Shown: one piece after another, positions 45,121 through 54,858 of the stretch
How the letters are laid out: each line of letters opens with the position of its first letter
Numbering within the stretch: position 1 is the stretch's first letter
Translations under genes and position numbers: made by a program
Notes under the pieces: model-generated
What the model saw: the letters and a program-made list of their open reading frames with translations, nothing else
What the model was told of the DNA's origin: nothing
The model's database searches: none
Source: Metabacillus bambusae
Lineage (GTDB): Bacteria; Bacillota; Bacilli; Bacillales; Bacillaceae
NCBI RefSeq assembly: GCF_017497975.1
Contig: NZ_JAGDEL010000013.1
Span: forward strand, 62,001-126,000
DNA length: 64,000 nt
Reading direction: 5' to 3'

Positions 45121-45873
45121 TTAAACCTTTGCTTTGTTTATTATACTAGTTAAAAACTCTTCATACATATCCCTAAAACAACTTGGACGGAACATATTTG
45201 CCGCATGTCCTGCATGTTTGATCTCCTTATAAATAACGTGAGGGATTACTGTGTTTAAATCTGTTAATGTCGATTTGTACATACTGTCATGATCCCCCAT
45301 CACCCACAGAATTGGCACTGTTAATGTCGATAAGTCGCTTCGCAAATCATATTTAAGACGATGTTGAATCGCATTTTTTAAAATATTTTCATTTAATTCA
45401 AGACCATATTTATAGTAAATTTTGTTTGAAATAATGGAATAAGGATCTAGCAAACTCTCTTTTGGATAGATATCATGGGAATATTTCCTTAACCAAGTTG
45501 GGTAGTCTTCATTACGAATCTCCCAATAATGCTTGAACACATCAAATAGTTGTGATGGTGTATTATAATGACCACCTATAAAGCATAGACTTTTCACTTT
45601 ATTATTCCACTTTTTTGCAAATATTGTACTAGGATAACACCCATAGCTAAGTGTGCATAAATGAGCCTCTTTAAGACCTTCCTGCTCATAAAAACCCTCT
45701 AATTGTGAGACCAAATTAGTTAATGTAAAATCAACTGCTTTCCCTCGATCCTCACCATGTCCAAGTAAATTGTAAGAATACGTGTTAAACTGGTGGTTAA
45801 AGTATTCCATAGGCTTTTTAAACGCACCCTTTGTTCCAGTTAGTCCATGTATAAAAATTATATTTTCTTTCAT
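45121..45873 (-). CDS. Alpha/beta hydrolase
   Basis: A 250-residue alpha/beta hydrolase. FIHGLTGTKGAF forms the oxyanion region, the nucleophile Ser is likely in LCTLSYGCYPS, the acid is Asp in WVMGDHDSMY, and His is in IKHAGHAANMF. The nucleophile elbow reads T-L-S-Y-G in place of the common G-x-S-x-G, so the first glycine is replaced; the fold otherwise looks complete. No signal peptide. Substrate unknown; possible esterase or lipase-like enzyme. Single gene between ppc and the two-component system. Confidence 0.82.
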   Translation of the reverse strand: MKENIIFIHGLTGTKGAFKKPMEYFNHQFNTYSYNLLGHGEDRGKAVDFTLTNLVSQLEGFYEQEGLKEAHLCTLSYGCYPSTIFAKKWNNKVKSLCFIGGHYNTPSQLFDVFKHYWEIRNEDYPTWLRKYSHDIYPKESLLDPYSIISNKIYYKYGLELNENILKNAIQHRLKYDLRSDLSTLTVPILWVMGDHDSMYKSTLTDLNTVIPHVIYKEIKHAGHAANMFRPSCFRDMYEEFLTSIINKAKV

Positions 45874-46023
45874 TTTTCCTCCATTTCAATATATGCAAGC
45901 CTTCCTTACAACTCACCTAAGGCTAATAAGAAACACTTTTTCCAAATTGCTTATATCCCAAATCATAAACCATTAATGTAAAAAAACGATAACACATTAG
46001 TTAAAAATACGTAATTGGAACAA

Positions 46024-46077
46024 TTGCGCTGGAATCGAATGTCGCAATTTCTACAGTATAAGAATTTTATCATTTCC
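46024..46077 (+). repeat. Family A repeat, 3-prime fragment
   Basis: TTGCGCTGGAATCGAATGTC, then CTACAGTATAAGAATTTTAT, align with the last 55 bases of family A (GCGCTGGAGCTGGATGTC and CCACAGTACAAGAATTTTAT). The 5-prime part and central hairpin are absent. Confidence 0.6.
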
Positions 46078-46088
46078 TGGTGAATAAA

Positions 46089-46121
46089 AAATCACCCCGC
46101 TTATAAAAAGCAGGGCGATTT
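46089..46121 (-). terminator. Terminator of the two-component operon
   Basis: Arms AAATCACCCCGCTT and AAGCAGGGCGATTT around a 4-base loop, three bases past the histidine kinase stop. Confidence 0.8.
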
Positions 46122-46123
46122 AC

Positions 46124-48346
46124 TTATTCATTCATCAACTTTAACACAATCGTCACTTTAAACAAATCACCATCTACCTCAATATCTAATGCACCATCAT
46201 GTAAATCAATTATTGATTTAGCAATCGCAAGACCTAGACCTGATCCATCAGTATGGCGTGATTTGTCACCGCGTTTAAATCGTTCAAATAGCTCATCACT
46301 ATCATCGCTAAGCTCATATTTTGATACATTCTTGAACGTGATAATAGCTTCACCAGTTTCCACCTTTATATTAATATATGCTCTAGTGTTTTCTAATGAA
46401 TATTTAAGAATGTTGCCAATTAAGTTTTCAAACACACGCCAGAGCTTTTGACCATCCACATATGCATATACTGGCTTATCTGGATTAGCAACGCGAAATT
46501 GCACCTGTGAAGCTTGAATGGTTTCATTGTATTCAGCTAAAGCCTGTTGGAGTAATTGAACAATATCAACTTTGCTTTTTAATAGTTCAATGTTCCCACT
46601 AGCCATTTTTGATGCTTCAAAGAGATCATCGATCAACACTTTTAACCGCTTTGACTTTCGATCAATAATTTCAATATACGTACTACGTTCATCATCCGCT
46701 AACTCTGGGTTTTTCAAAAGCTCTGAATACGTGATAATTGAGGTTAAAGGTGTACGTAAATCATGACTAACATTTGTAATTAACTCGGTTTTTAGTCGCT
46801 CACTTTTTGCTTGGGCTTTTTGTGAAGTTTTCACACCGCGCTTCATAATATTGATATCTTTTGCTAGGTTAGCGAGTACAGATTTTCCGACTATTTTTAC
46901 ATCGGGTTCAAAATGGCCATTCGCTAAAGCCCTTGTGTTGCGAATAATCACGTTAAAATAACCTATTCTTTTTACAATTAGAAGAAAAAGTGGTATTCCT
47001 ACAATTACAAACGCCGGTACATATAAAAGAAGAAAAGCTCTTTCGACAAAAATAAGGACTGTCCCTACCCCAAATGAAAATACAATGGCTAATAGAAGAA
47101 ACACTTGTGTTCCTACACGTCTATTTAGGAACGAGGTTCTTAGCATTTGTAAAAATTGTACTAATAATGTATTTTTCCAGATTTCTTGATCAGAAGGTAA
47201 AGCTTTTAGTCTTGGGTACAAATAAACTACTTGTACAACTGTTAATCCAAAAAATATCGTCAAGATGATAAGGTGATAGATGATCATCTCTAGTAACCCT
47301 ACTATATAATTACTGTAACCTAAATATGGTTGATCAAGAATAAAGGCAATTGTTATGATTGCTGTTATACCGCAAAGAAGCAGTGCAACATCAAATGGAA
47401 TTTTATTATATAAACCTACCCATTTAGTTGGTTTAATTCTCCTTAACAGCTTTGATTTCTTTTCAATGATTATACCTATAAGTAATGCGATGACAGCCCC
47501 AACTGTGTAAATCCAAAACACAATTCTTTGTATATTATAATCATGATAGTTAACCATTATAAAATTTGAGTTTGGTGTTTTTTTCGAAATTGCAATCTTC
47601 CCTTCATATAAAGCGTTCGAATCATTGGTTATTTCATTGATGATTTCCTCATTCGCTATATGTAAAGGTACACCCCTCATGTCAAGATAGCTTTGATTTT
47701 GTGTAGAAAAACTACGTATAAAGTGCATACTTTCATCATTTATGCTATCTACTGATTTACTATCTTTTTCAGGGAGATTTGTGTAAACTTCACCTGTTGT
47801 AGTATTTTTCAGATAATAAACAAATGCTTTTTTATAATTTGCAAAAACCACTCGATAACTTTCTAGTTCTTTATAATACTCATCAATTTTTTGTTCTTTT
47901 TCTTTTACAATTTTTTCTTTGATATACTCATCACTCTCAAAATTTTTCGTGATGTCTTCAATCTTTTTATCTCTTTCTTTAATATAGACATCCGCAACTT
48001 TTTGGTCATCATTCGCTACTGCTTCATGAATTCGAGATTCATATTGCTGCTCAATACTGGTTATTTGTTCGGTTAAGTCACCATATTGATATCGATGCTC
48101 TTCTATTTCATCTTTTGATACAGTAATAGATTTTTTTATATCTTCTTTCGTTTGATAAGAAATTTCAAATGCATTTAAATAGTTCAAAAATTGTCCTACC
48201 GTATCTTCAAATTGCATTGTCTTAAAATAACTTTGTTTCGTAAACTCACTATTATTAGATAACGCTGACAAAACACCACTAATACCATACGTTACTAGAA
48301 AGAACCATGCAATAATTGCAATTCTACTTTTCCATTTTGTATCCAA
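46124..48346 (-). CDS. Membrane sensor histidine kinase
   Basis: A 740-residue HisKA kinase. One membrane helix at about 11-30, a highly charged, coiled-coil-rich extracytoplasmic domain (about 35-270), then a block of five or so helices (about 272-290, 312-333, 348-373, 408-430 and 438-456). The H box is LITNVSHDLRTPL (His528), followed by an N box (FENLIGNILKYS) and G box (GSGLGLAIAKSI). TTG start at 48346 inside the last codons of the regulator gene, a 23-base overlap, so translation is coupled. The helix block between sensor and kinase is unusual. The signal is unknown. Confidence 0.9.
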   Translation of the reverse strand: MDTKWKSRIAIIAWFFLVTYGISGVLSALSNNSEFTKQSYFKTMQFEDTVGQFLNYLNAFEISYQTKEDIKKSITVSKDEIEEHRYQYGDLTEQITSIEQQYESRIHEAVANDDQKVADVYIKERDKKIEDITKNFESDEYIKEKIVKEKEQKIDEYYKELESYRVVFANYKKAFVYYLKNTTTGEVYTNLPEKDSKSVDSINDESMHFIRSFSTQNQSYLDMRGVPLHIANEEIINEITNDSNALYEGKIAISKKTPNSNFIMVNYHDYNIQRIVFWIYTVGAVIALLIGIIIEKKSKLLRRIKPTKWVGLYNKIPFDVALLLCGITAIITIAFILDQPYLGYSNYIVGLLEMIIYHLIILTIFFGLTVVQVVYLYPRLKALPSDQEIWKNTLLVQFLQMLRTSFLNRRVGTQVFLLLAIVFSFGVGTVLIFVERAFLLLYVPAFVIVGIPLFLLIVKRIGYFNVIIRNTRALANGHFEPDVKIVGKSVLANLAKDINIMKRGVKTSQKAQAKSERLKTELITNVSHDLRTPLTSIITYSELLKNPELADDERSTYIEIIDRKSKRLKVLIDDLFEASKMASGNIELLKSKVDIVQLLQQALAEYNETIQASQVQFRVANPDKPVYAYVDGQKLWRVFENLIGNILKYSLENTRAYINIKVETGEAIITFKNVSKYELSDDSDELFERFKRGDKSRHTDGSGLGLAIAKSIIDLHDGALDIEVDGDLFKVTIVLKLMNE

Positions 48347-49016
48347 TGCCCCATACCACCTTTAAATATCTTGGATTTTTAGGGTCGATTTCAATTTTTT
48401 CACGAATTTTACGAATGTGCACAGCAACGGTATTTTCCGCATTGTAACAAGGTTCCTTCCAAACCTTTTCGTAAATTTCAGAGATAGAAAACACTCGACC
48501 AGCGTTCATCATCAACAGCTCAACAATTTTATATTCGATCGGCGTTATTTTTACCGCTTCTCCATTAACAGCAACTTCTTTCGCTGCTTGATCAATCGTA
48601 AGTCCGTTTAGATCAATCGTTTTATTTATTCCTTCAAACGGTCCTAATTTAACATATCTTCTAAGCTGGGATTTAACCCTAGCAATGAGTTCTAGAGGAT
48701 TAAAAGGCTTTGTTACATAATCATCTGCACCTACTTGCAAACCTAAAATCTTATCGGTATCTTCACTTTTAGCACTTAAAATAATAATCGGGATATTCTT
48801 TTGTTCACGTATTTTAAATGTCGTAGCAATTCCATCCATTCTTGGCATCATAATATCCAATAGAATGAGATGAACTTCATGTTCATTTAAACGCTCAATT
48901 GCTTCGACGCCATCCTGTGCCTTTAACACGGTCATCCCTTCATTTTTTAAATATATTTCAATTCCATCACGGATTTCTTTATCATCATCCACTACTAAAA
49001 CAACGTAATTATTCAT
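48324..49016 (-). CDS. OmpR-family response regulator
   Basis: A 230-residue regulator: receiver domain (about 1-120) with DDDKE, phospho-acceptor Asp in LILLDIMMPRMDG and Lys in DDYVTKPF, then a winged-helix DNA-binding domain (about 130-230) with ITPIEYKIVELL and VAVHIRKIREKIE. I start at ATG 49016 (MNNYVVLVVDDD), about nine bases after AAAGGAGGAG; the frame to 49037 overlaps that ribosome site. First gene of the pair with the histidine kinase. Target genes not visible; it is next to, but not clearly tied to, the pectinase gene. Confidence 0.92.
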   Translation of the reverse strand: MNNYVVLVVDDDKEIRDGIEIYLKNEGMTVLKAQDGVEAIERLNEHEVHLILLDIMMPRMDGIATTFKIREQKNIPIIILSAKSEDTDKILGLQVGADDYVTKPFNPLELIARVKSQLRRYVKLGPFEGINKTIDLNGLTIDQAAKEVAVNGEAVKITPIEYKIVELLMMNAGRVFSISEIYEKVWKEPCYNAENTVAVHIRKIREKIEIDPKNPRYLKVVWGIGYKMEK

Positions 49017-49363
49017 CGACTCACTCCTCCTTTCCAAAGTATAACATGAGTATATTTGCTAGGAATGATCTTAGTATAAGCAAGAGTTCTTAAAATAAAG
49101 GTAGGGGAAAAATGAAGAATTTCTTAAGATAAGTGAAGGAGTGGAGATTTTCTAAGTTGGGGATGTTTTTTTGCTTTTCTTGTTGGTTTTCGACGTATGG
49201 GTAGGAGTGGATAAATAAATTTTCTGTACTAAACTACGAAAAAACCCCCATCCAAAAGATAGGGGCTTCTCAAGTTTTTCATATAGTGAAAGTATCAGGG
49301 GGGATACTGTCACATTTTTATTACCCTCTGTTCCTAAATGATAAACCTAAAAAATAACTTTTT
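49017..49363. other. Intergenic region upstream of the two-component operon
   Basis: About 350 bases holding the promoter side of the regulator gene. A small hairpin (CCCCATC/GATAGGGG, about 49245-49265) could end transcription of the rhamnogalacturonan lyase gene. No gene is supported. Confidence 0.45.
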
Positions 49364-52300
49364 TTATTTAAGGATTGATTGAGCAAGATTTATTAACACT
49401 TCAGCCTGTTCTTCAGGCAATCCTTTACCACTTTTCGCCTTCACTTGATTGATATAAGCTCCTATCTGTCCATCTCTTGCCTGCTTATTTCCTTTTTCTT
49501 CAGATGCTTTAGCTTCCTCAAGTTTGCTAATAAATAGTTTAGAGTTATTTCCATCGTTATCACTTTGAACTAGGAATTGTTCTGTTAATTTCCCTAAACT
49601 ATCATAGTTAACCGTAACCATAAAGTTTACCAATGCATTTGCCATATTTCCTGCGTTATCTGTAGCCTCTGCTTTCATAGAATGAGTCCCTAACCCTAAC
49701 TGATAAGCAGGTGTTGTCACATCCTCACAGGTTGAGGATGAAATCCCTGATAGCTCATCTTCGGCTAAGCATGAAATTCTCACTTCCTGGTCCACACTAA
49801 ACTCAGCAGCATCTTTTATAGAAAAAGTAATCGTTGGTACTGTTTGATCCAGATTGATTTCGACTGAATTCTTCTCTTCACGATTACCTGCCTTATCTAT
49901 ACTCCAGTATTGTAAAAGATGTTTGCCATCATTAGAAATCTTAACTGAATTTCCCGTTTGTTCTACTTCTTCATTTAACACGTAGTGAGTCATGTCAATA
50001 CCTGAATCATTATCTTCAGCTATAAAATTCACCGTAACTGGCTCCAGGTACCAATGATTGTTTTCTTCACCCTCAATTTCATGCTTCGTTACCGGAGTTG
50101 TTTTATCAGGGCGTTTAATTTCTACTACATCGATATTTGGTGCTGATGGTTTTTTCATTCCTTCACCAATAAAGAAGCTTGGATGTGGTGGCTGATTATA
50201 GCCAACATTTTGCCATGCTATCGCTAATCTGTATTGCGGGTCATGCATCAACGTAAAGATACGATGATCTGTTTTCTCTGTTGTCATAAAAATTCGTAAT
50301 GCACTACTATCCTCAGTTCTCCAAATGATCTCTTCACGCCAATCACCAAAAAGATCAGCTTGCAGGGCAGGACTACCTTTTGTTCCATTATTAGATAATG
50401 TTCCTTCTGCCGTTAGTAAGTTTACTAACTTTCCATTTTCATAATCCCACTTGTCAATCGTTCCTTCTCCAGCGCCTTTTGCTTCATCAAAGTTATGATC
50501 AGTTACTTCACGAAGCAAGTCACCATCCCACCAAGTTGCAAAATTGGAAGTAGGAATGCTTTCTGAAATCTTTTCACCATTTGCTGTGTGTAAACCACCT
50601 ATTTTGCTGTTCCATGCACCTGAAATTGCCCATGCTTCAGCCCCAGCATGTCTTGGATCGATATCTGCTGTCAATCCTCGACCTGTATCCTGTCCTGTTT
50701 TTTGTCCCCAAATAATGTCACCTGTGGCAGCATCACGCATATCGTAGCCATATTCACCATTCTTATGTTCCTGTACAGCATAAACTTCAAGTCCAGATCG
50801 TTCTGGTAGGAAATCACTTACATGAAGTGCGTCACCATGACCTAAGCCTGTAGTATAAAGACCTGTACCGTCATCATCTACGACCATTTGACCGTATACA
50901 ATTTCATCCTTACCATCTTTATCAATATCAGCAACGCTAAGCGAATGATATCCTTGTCCTGCATAATCTTGATTTCCCTCATCATTTGAATCAAATGTCC
51001 ATTGTTTTGTCAGCTTACCGTCTCTCCAATTATATGCAGTAAGCACAGTTCTTGTATAATAACCACGTGCCATTACAATACTTGGCTGTTCACCATCAAG
51101 ATAAGCAACACCTGCAAGGAAGCGATCAACACGGTTACCGTATCCATCACCCCATGAAGAAACATCACCACGTGGTGGTTCGTAATCAGTAGTCTGCAAC
51201 TCTTTACCTGTTTTCCCTTCGAAAACAGTCAAAAATTCAGAACCTTGTAAAATGTAACCTGAACTATTTCGATGATCAGCATCAGCTCTTCCGATGACAT
51301 TTCCTTGTCCATCAACCGTGCCATCAGCTGTTTTCATCGCTATTTCCGCTTTCCCATCACCGTCAAAATCATAAACTAAAAACTGAGTATAGTGTGCACC
51401 AGCACGGATATTTTTCCCCATATCAATGCGCCATTTTAATGTTCCATCAAGCTCATAAGCATCGATATAAACATTCCCGGTATATCCAGCTTGAGAATTA
51501 TCCTTTGAATTTGTTGGATCCCATTTTAGGACAACTTCATACTCTCCATCACCATCAAGATCACCCACACTCGCATCATTGGCGCGGTATGAATACGGAT
51601 CTCCAAGTGGTGTTACTCCATTCTCAGGCTTTTGAAGTGGGATATCTAAGTAGTTATTACTTAATACCTTGGTATTATCTTGTGACTTCTGTTCTTTTCC
51701 ATCTAGGACTGTACGAATCTCATAAACTGAATCAGTCCTGCCGTCCTCATCAACAAAGTTCGTACTTGATGTAATTGGTGAAGAATTAAGCTTTTCACCA
51801 TCACGATACACATTAAAGCTGATATTTTCAGGATCTGTTCCTAACATCCGCCAGCTTACATGTACACCCTCTTCTGTTTTAATGGAAACTGGTGAACGAC
51901 CTAAATCCTCCATTTGTCTCTTCAACACTGTAACTGCTGGTGTTTCAACGCTATCAGAGTGTTCAGAAATACCACCAGCATTTACGGCAGCAACTTTGTA
52001 AAAGTAAGGAATTGTCGTTAAATCCGTCTCATCTTTATAACTTGTTTTATCTGTTTTACCGACTAATTCGTATGTTCCATCCTTTTTCTCAGAGCGATAA
52101 ATATTATAAGTGATCGCACCTTCAACCTCGCTCCAACTAATGGTAAGATCGTTTTTGTTCACTTTACCCACTTCAAGATTTTCTGGAGCCTGAGGGACCG
52201 GCTTGGAATCATCAATCATTGAAACCTCAAGTGGCATTGATGGAACCGTTTCGACGTCAACCCGATCAATTGTTGTAACAGAATACTCATAATTCATACC

Positions 52301-54442
52301 AACATGAACAGATGTGTCAGTAAAAGAGTTTGTCGTTGCACTATCAATTAACTCAACAGATTCTGAGCCAACCACTTTACGATAGACGTTATATTTAACA
52401 GCTTCTTCTACAGACTTCCACGATAAAGTAACTGACGGTTTTGCATCGTCAATGTTTTTGTCTTCAACCTTTAATTCAGAAGGAGCCAACAAAATTGGTG
52501 TGAGTTCAACACCATTTACAATCCCAGTGGAACCACCAAAATCAAAATTCATTTGACCGTCTTTAATAGAAACTTGAGGAATCACCTTCTCTGTGTAATT
52601 TTTGCTAGGGGCTGAAATTTGTCCATAATCTTGTCCTTCAATATGAACTGTAGTTCTAGCACTACCTAAGAAATCTCCTACATACACCTTTACTGCATAA
52701 AGTCCGTTCGGAACATCTACATTAAATTTCCAACCCACATTAAAATAACCGAGCCAGTCACGCAGAAGATCTCCACCTGTTCCGCGGTCCCTGCCGATCA
52801 TACCTGTTGCATCAACTATCCCATAACCTCTTTCCTTCGTATATAGTGTGGAAAGATTCACTTCTGTATATCCTTCAGCAACTGGATTTCCAGCAAGTCC
52901 AAAATCAAATTTCGTCGTTGCCTTTTTCGTTTGAATGTTTACGACATCTGATTGCTCTGATTCACCTTTACCGTTAATCGCAGTGACAACCACATTATAT
53001 TCCTTATCCTCTTCCATACCAGTAATATTCAATCTTGGAACTGTAGCTGTCCCGATTAAATCGTACTCACTATCAGTTGAAAGCTTACGATAAACCTTAT
53101 AAATATCAGCTGATTCTACTTCATTCCAGGTTAATACAGCTCCTGCATTACTGATGCTACTTGCAACTACACCAATTGGCTTAGCAGGTACATTTGCTGG
53201 TGGTTCAATATCGGTAACATAAGAAGATAGCGGAATATCAAGCTCTTTTACACGACCAGAAAGCAACCTCGCAAGTTGAATCGCTCCATATTCTTGGAAA
53301 TGTGTATTATCTTGTGAACCATTCGGGAACGCTGTATACATCCCTGGCTCAGTATGAAGAAATAAAGAAAGTGTCCCTTCAGGTCCAATTGAATCATAGT
53401 AAGCAACACTTAACGTACTAAGGTCTACTAAAGGCACTACAAGTTCTTCTGCTACTTCCTTCATCCCTTGTACATATTCAGGAAAACTAATATTGAATTT
53501 ACCTGTATCTGCGTTAAAATCTCTGCGTCCCACAGGAGTAACCAATACTGGCTCTGCCCCACGTTGACGAGCCCCGAAAATATATGTTTTTAAATAATTC
53601 TTATAATCTGGTACAGAAGCATACCGTTCAGGGCGACTGATTGTTGCATCATTGTGTCCAAATTGAATAAAGAAATAGTCATTTGGTTTAAGTTCTCTTA
53701 AAACTTCATCAAGTCTGCCTTCATTAATAAATGATTTCGAGCTTCTCCCACCAATTGCATGGTTTTCAAATGTAATATCAGAGCTAAAGAAACGAGGTAT
53801 CATTTGCCCCCAGCCTGCTTCCGGCTTCCAATACTCATCATATGTCTGCACTGTAGAGTCTCCTGCAATAAACACGGTTGGATGCTCTCCAGCTGTTCGC
53901 TCTGGAAGCTTCTCAACGACTAATCCATTTAACTTAGGTGTTTCACCTGTAAATTCGAGCGTAAGTTGCCCATCAACAAGTGCGATATCAAATGATCTTT
54001 CTACAAATTCACCAGCCTGAATCGATGTATTTTGGATCTTTTGGATATTTTCCGCCTTCACACCAATCTCAGTTGCTTCCTTCTCATCACCTGTTACCAC
54101 CGTAATGGCATAATCTCCATTTGGAAGATCAACATTGAAAGAAGTTTCAACAGTCATCGTAAAATCTGATTTTAAAGGATCCGATGTTGCACGATCTGTT
54201 GCAGTCACCTTTGAAGGATCTGCAAAACCAAATGTACGTTCAGCCGTATAGCCTGTTTCATTGGTCACTTTCGTATAGCCTTCCATAACTGCACTATTTC
54301 CAGTACCAAAATCAAATTTTTTCTCTATTAATTCTTCGGCATTTACATCGTGAGGTAAAATAGGAGCTGATGACAATAGAAGTAATAAACTAAGAAGTAT
54401 AGCAAAAAACTTTTTTCCTTTGTTCTGTTTCTTAGTGTTCAA
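49364..54442 (-). CDS. Secreted rhamnogalacturonan acetylesterase-lyase fusion (CE12 + PL11)
   Basis: A 1692-residue exported protein. Signal peptide (1-35, basic KKQNKGKKFF then a leucine stretch), a malectin-like domain (about 42-175), an SGNH acetylesterase domain of the CE12 type (about 184-410; Ser196 in AGDSTVQ, QFGHND, DNTHF), fibronectin III (about 420-505), a second malectin-like domain (about 509-650), two more fibronectin III domains (about 655-840), a PL11 rhamnogalacturonan lyase with repeated D-x-D-G-D calcium loops (about 840-1425, e.g. GDLDGDGEYE and YDFDGDGKAE), then Ig-like and small helical C-terminal domains. It should deacetylate and then cleave the rhamnogalacturonan I backbone outside the cell. 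TTG start at 54442 behind AAAGGGATG. A cre-like site lies 77 bases upstream. No LPxTG or SLH anchor seen. Confidence 0.92.
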   Translation of the reverse strand: MNTKKQNKGKKFFAILLSLLLLLSSAPILPHDVNAEELIEKKFDFGTGNSAVMEGYTKVTNETGYTAERTFGFADPSKVTATDRATSDPLKSDFTMTVETSFNVDLPNGDYAITVVTGDEKEATEIGVKAENIQKIQNTSIQAGEFVERSFDIALVDGQLTLEFTGETPKLNGLVVEKLPERTAGEHPTVFIAGDSTVQTYDEYWKPEAGWGQMIPRFFSSDITFENHAIGGRSSKSFINEGRLDEVLRELKPNDYFFIQFGHNDATISRPERYASVPDYKNYLKTYIFGARQRGAEPVLVTPVGRRDFNADTGKFNISFPEYVQGMKEVAEELVVPLVDLSTLSVAYYDSIGPEGTLSLFLHTEPGMYTAFPNGSQDNTHFQEYGAIQLARLLSGRVKELDIPLSSYVTDIEPPANVPAKPIGVVASSISNAGAVLTWNEVESADIYKVYRKLSTDSEYDLIGTATVPRLNITGMEEDKEYNVVVTAINGKGESEQSDVVNIQTKKATTKFDFGLAGNPVAEGYTEVNLSTLYTKERGYGIVDATGMIGRDRGTGGDLLRDWLGYFNVGWKFNVDVPNGLYAVKVYVGDFLGSARTTVHIEGQDYGQISAPSKNYTEKVIPQVSIKDGQMNFDFGGSTGIVNGVELTPILLAPSELKVEDKNIDDAKPSVTLSWKSVEEAVKYNVYRKVVGSESVELIDSATTNSFTDTSVHVGMNYEYSVTTIDRVDVETVPSMPLEVSMIDDSKPVPQAPENLEVGKVNKNDLTISWSEVEGAITYNIYRSEKKDGTYELVGKTDKTSYKDETDLTTIPYFYKVAAVNAGGISEHSDSVETPAVTVLKRQMEDLGRSPVSIKTEEGVHVSWRMLGTDPENISFNVYRDGEKLNSSPITSSTNFVDEDGRTDSVYEIRTVLDGKEQKSQDNTKVLSNNYLDIPLQKPENGVTPLGDPYSYRANDASVGDLDGDGEYEVVLKWDPTNSKDNSQAGYTGNVYIDAYELDGTLKWRIDMGKNIRAGAHYTQFLVYDFDGDGKAEIAMKTADGTVDGQGNVIGRADADHRNSSGYILQGSEFLTVFEGKTGKELQTTDYEPPRGDVSSWGDGYGNRVDRFLAGVAYLDGEQPSIVMARGYYTRTVLTAYNWRDGKLTKQWTFDSNDEGNQDYAGQGYHSLSVADIDKDGKDEIVYGQMVVDDDGTGLYTTGLGHGDALHVSDFLPERSGLEVYAVQEHKNGEYGYDMRDAATGDIIWGQKTGQDTGRGLTADIDPRHAGAEAWAISGAWNSKIGGLHTANGEKISESIPTSNFATWWDGDLLREVTDHNFDEAKGAGEGTIDKWDYENGKLVNLLTAEGTLSNNGTKGSPALQADLFGDWREEIIWRTEDSSALRIFMTTEKTDHRIFTLMHDPQYRLAIAWQNVGYNQPPHPSFFIGEGMKKPSAPNIDVVEIKRPDKTTPVTKHEIEGEENNHWYLEPVTVNFIAEDNDSGIDMTHYVLNEEVEQTGNSVKISNDGKHLLQYWSIDKAGNREEKNSVEINLDQTVPTITFSIKDAAEFSVDQEVRISCLAEDELSGISSSTCEDVTTPAYQLGLGTHSMKAEATDNAGNMANALVNFMVTVNYDSLGKLTEQFLVQSDNDGNNSKLFISKLEEAKASEEKGNKQARDGQIGAYINQVKAKSGKGLPEEQAEVLINLAQSILK

Positions 54443-54518
54443 TAAATTTTCATCCCTTTCAAAATTAGTTATTTATTTTGGAAATCTCTTGAGAAAAACT
54501 CACCTCCTACCACTTTTT

Positions 54519-54532
54519 AGAAAGCGTTTACA
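54519..54532. promoter_or_regulatory. Catabolite-responsive element (CcpA box) candidate
   Basis: AGAAAGCGTTTACA matches 13 of 14 positions of the Bacillus cre consensus TGWAANCGNTNWCA, missing only the first T. It lies 77 bases upstream of the CE12-PL11 start, which suits repression by glucose. Confidence 0.65.
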
Positions 54533-54741
54533 GATGTATGCTATCTTTTTGTTCAATTATTTAGTAGTTAAAAAACAGATGTTATTGTTTAAAAAACAGT
54601 CATGGACTGAAAATGAATCTATTTAACTAGTAAAATAAATAAATCGATGGAACTATTTTATCTTTTTGGCGTTTCTTATCTCCTATCTTTTGATGTAGGT
54701 TTTTACAAAAGTGGAATGTGAGGATTCCTTATATATAAATA

Positions 54742-54779
54742 GTAACGCGCCTCCATGGATGAAGGCGCGTTACTTTTTT
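54742..54779. terminator. Strong GC-rich terminator hairpin
   Basis: Arms GTAACGCGCCT and AGGCGCGTTAC (loop about 8 bases) followed by T8 on the plus strand. On the minus strand it follows the acetylesterase gene and precedes the CE12-PL11 gene, so it would separate their transcripts. Confidence 0.85.
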
Positions 54780-54858
54780 TGGAATTATAAAACATGTATC
54801 TGAGTTTGTTTGATCAAAATTGTAATTAAGTAACTGACAAATAATCATAGCGATTTCC

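Larger units (their letters stand above)
54443..54858. other. Intergenic region upstream of the CE12-PL11 gene
   Basis: About 415 bases containing a cre-like site (54519-54532), an AGGAGGTGAG Shine-Dalgarno-like stretch on the minus strand at about 54499-54509 with no start codon at normal distance, and the strong hairpin at 54742-54779. Promoter boxes could not be fixed with confidence. Confidence 0.5.
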
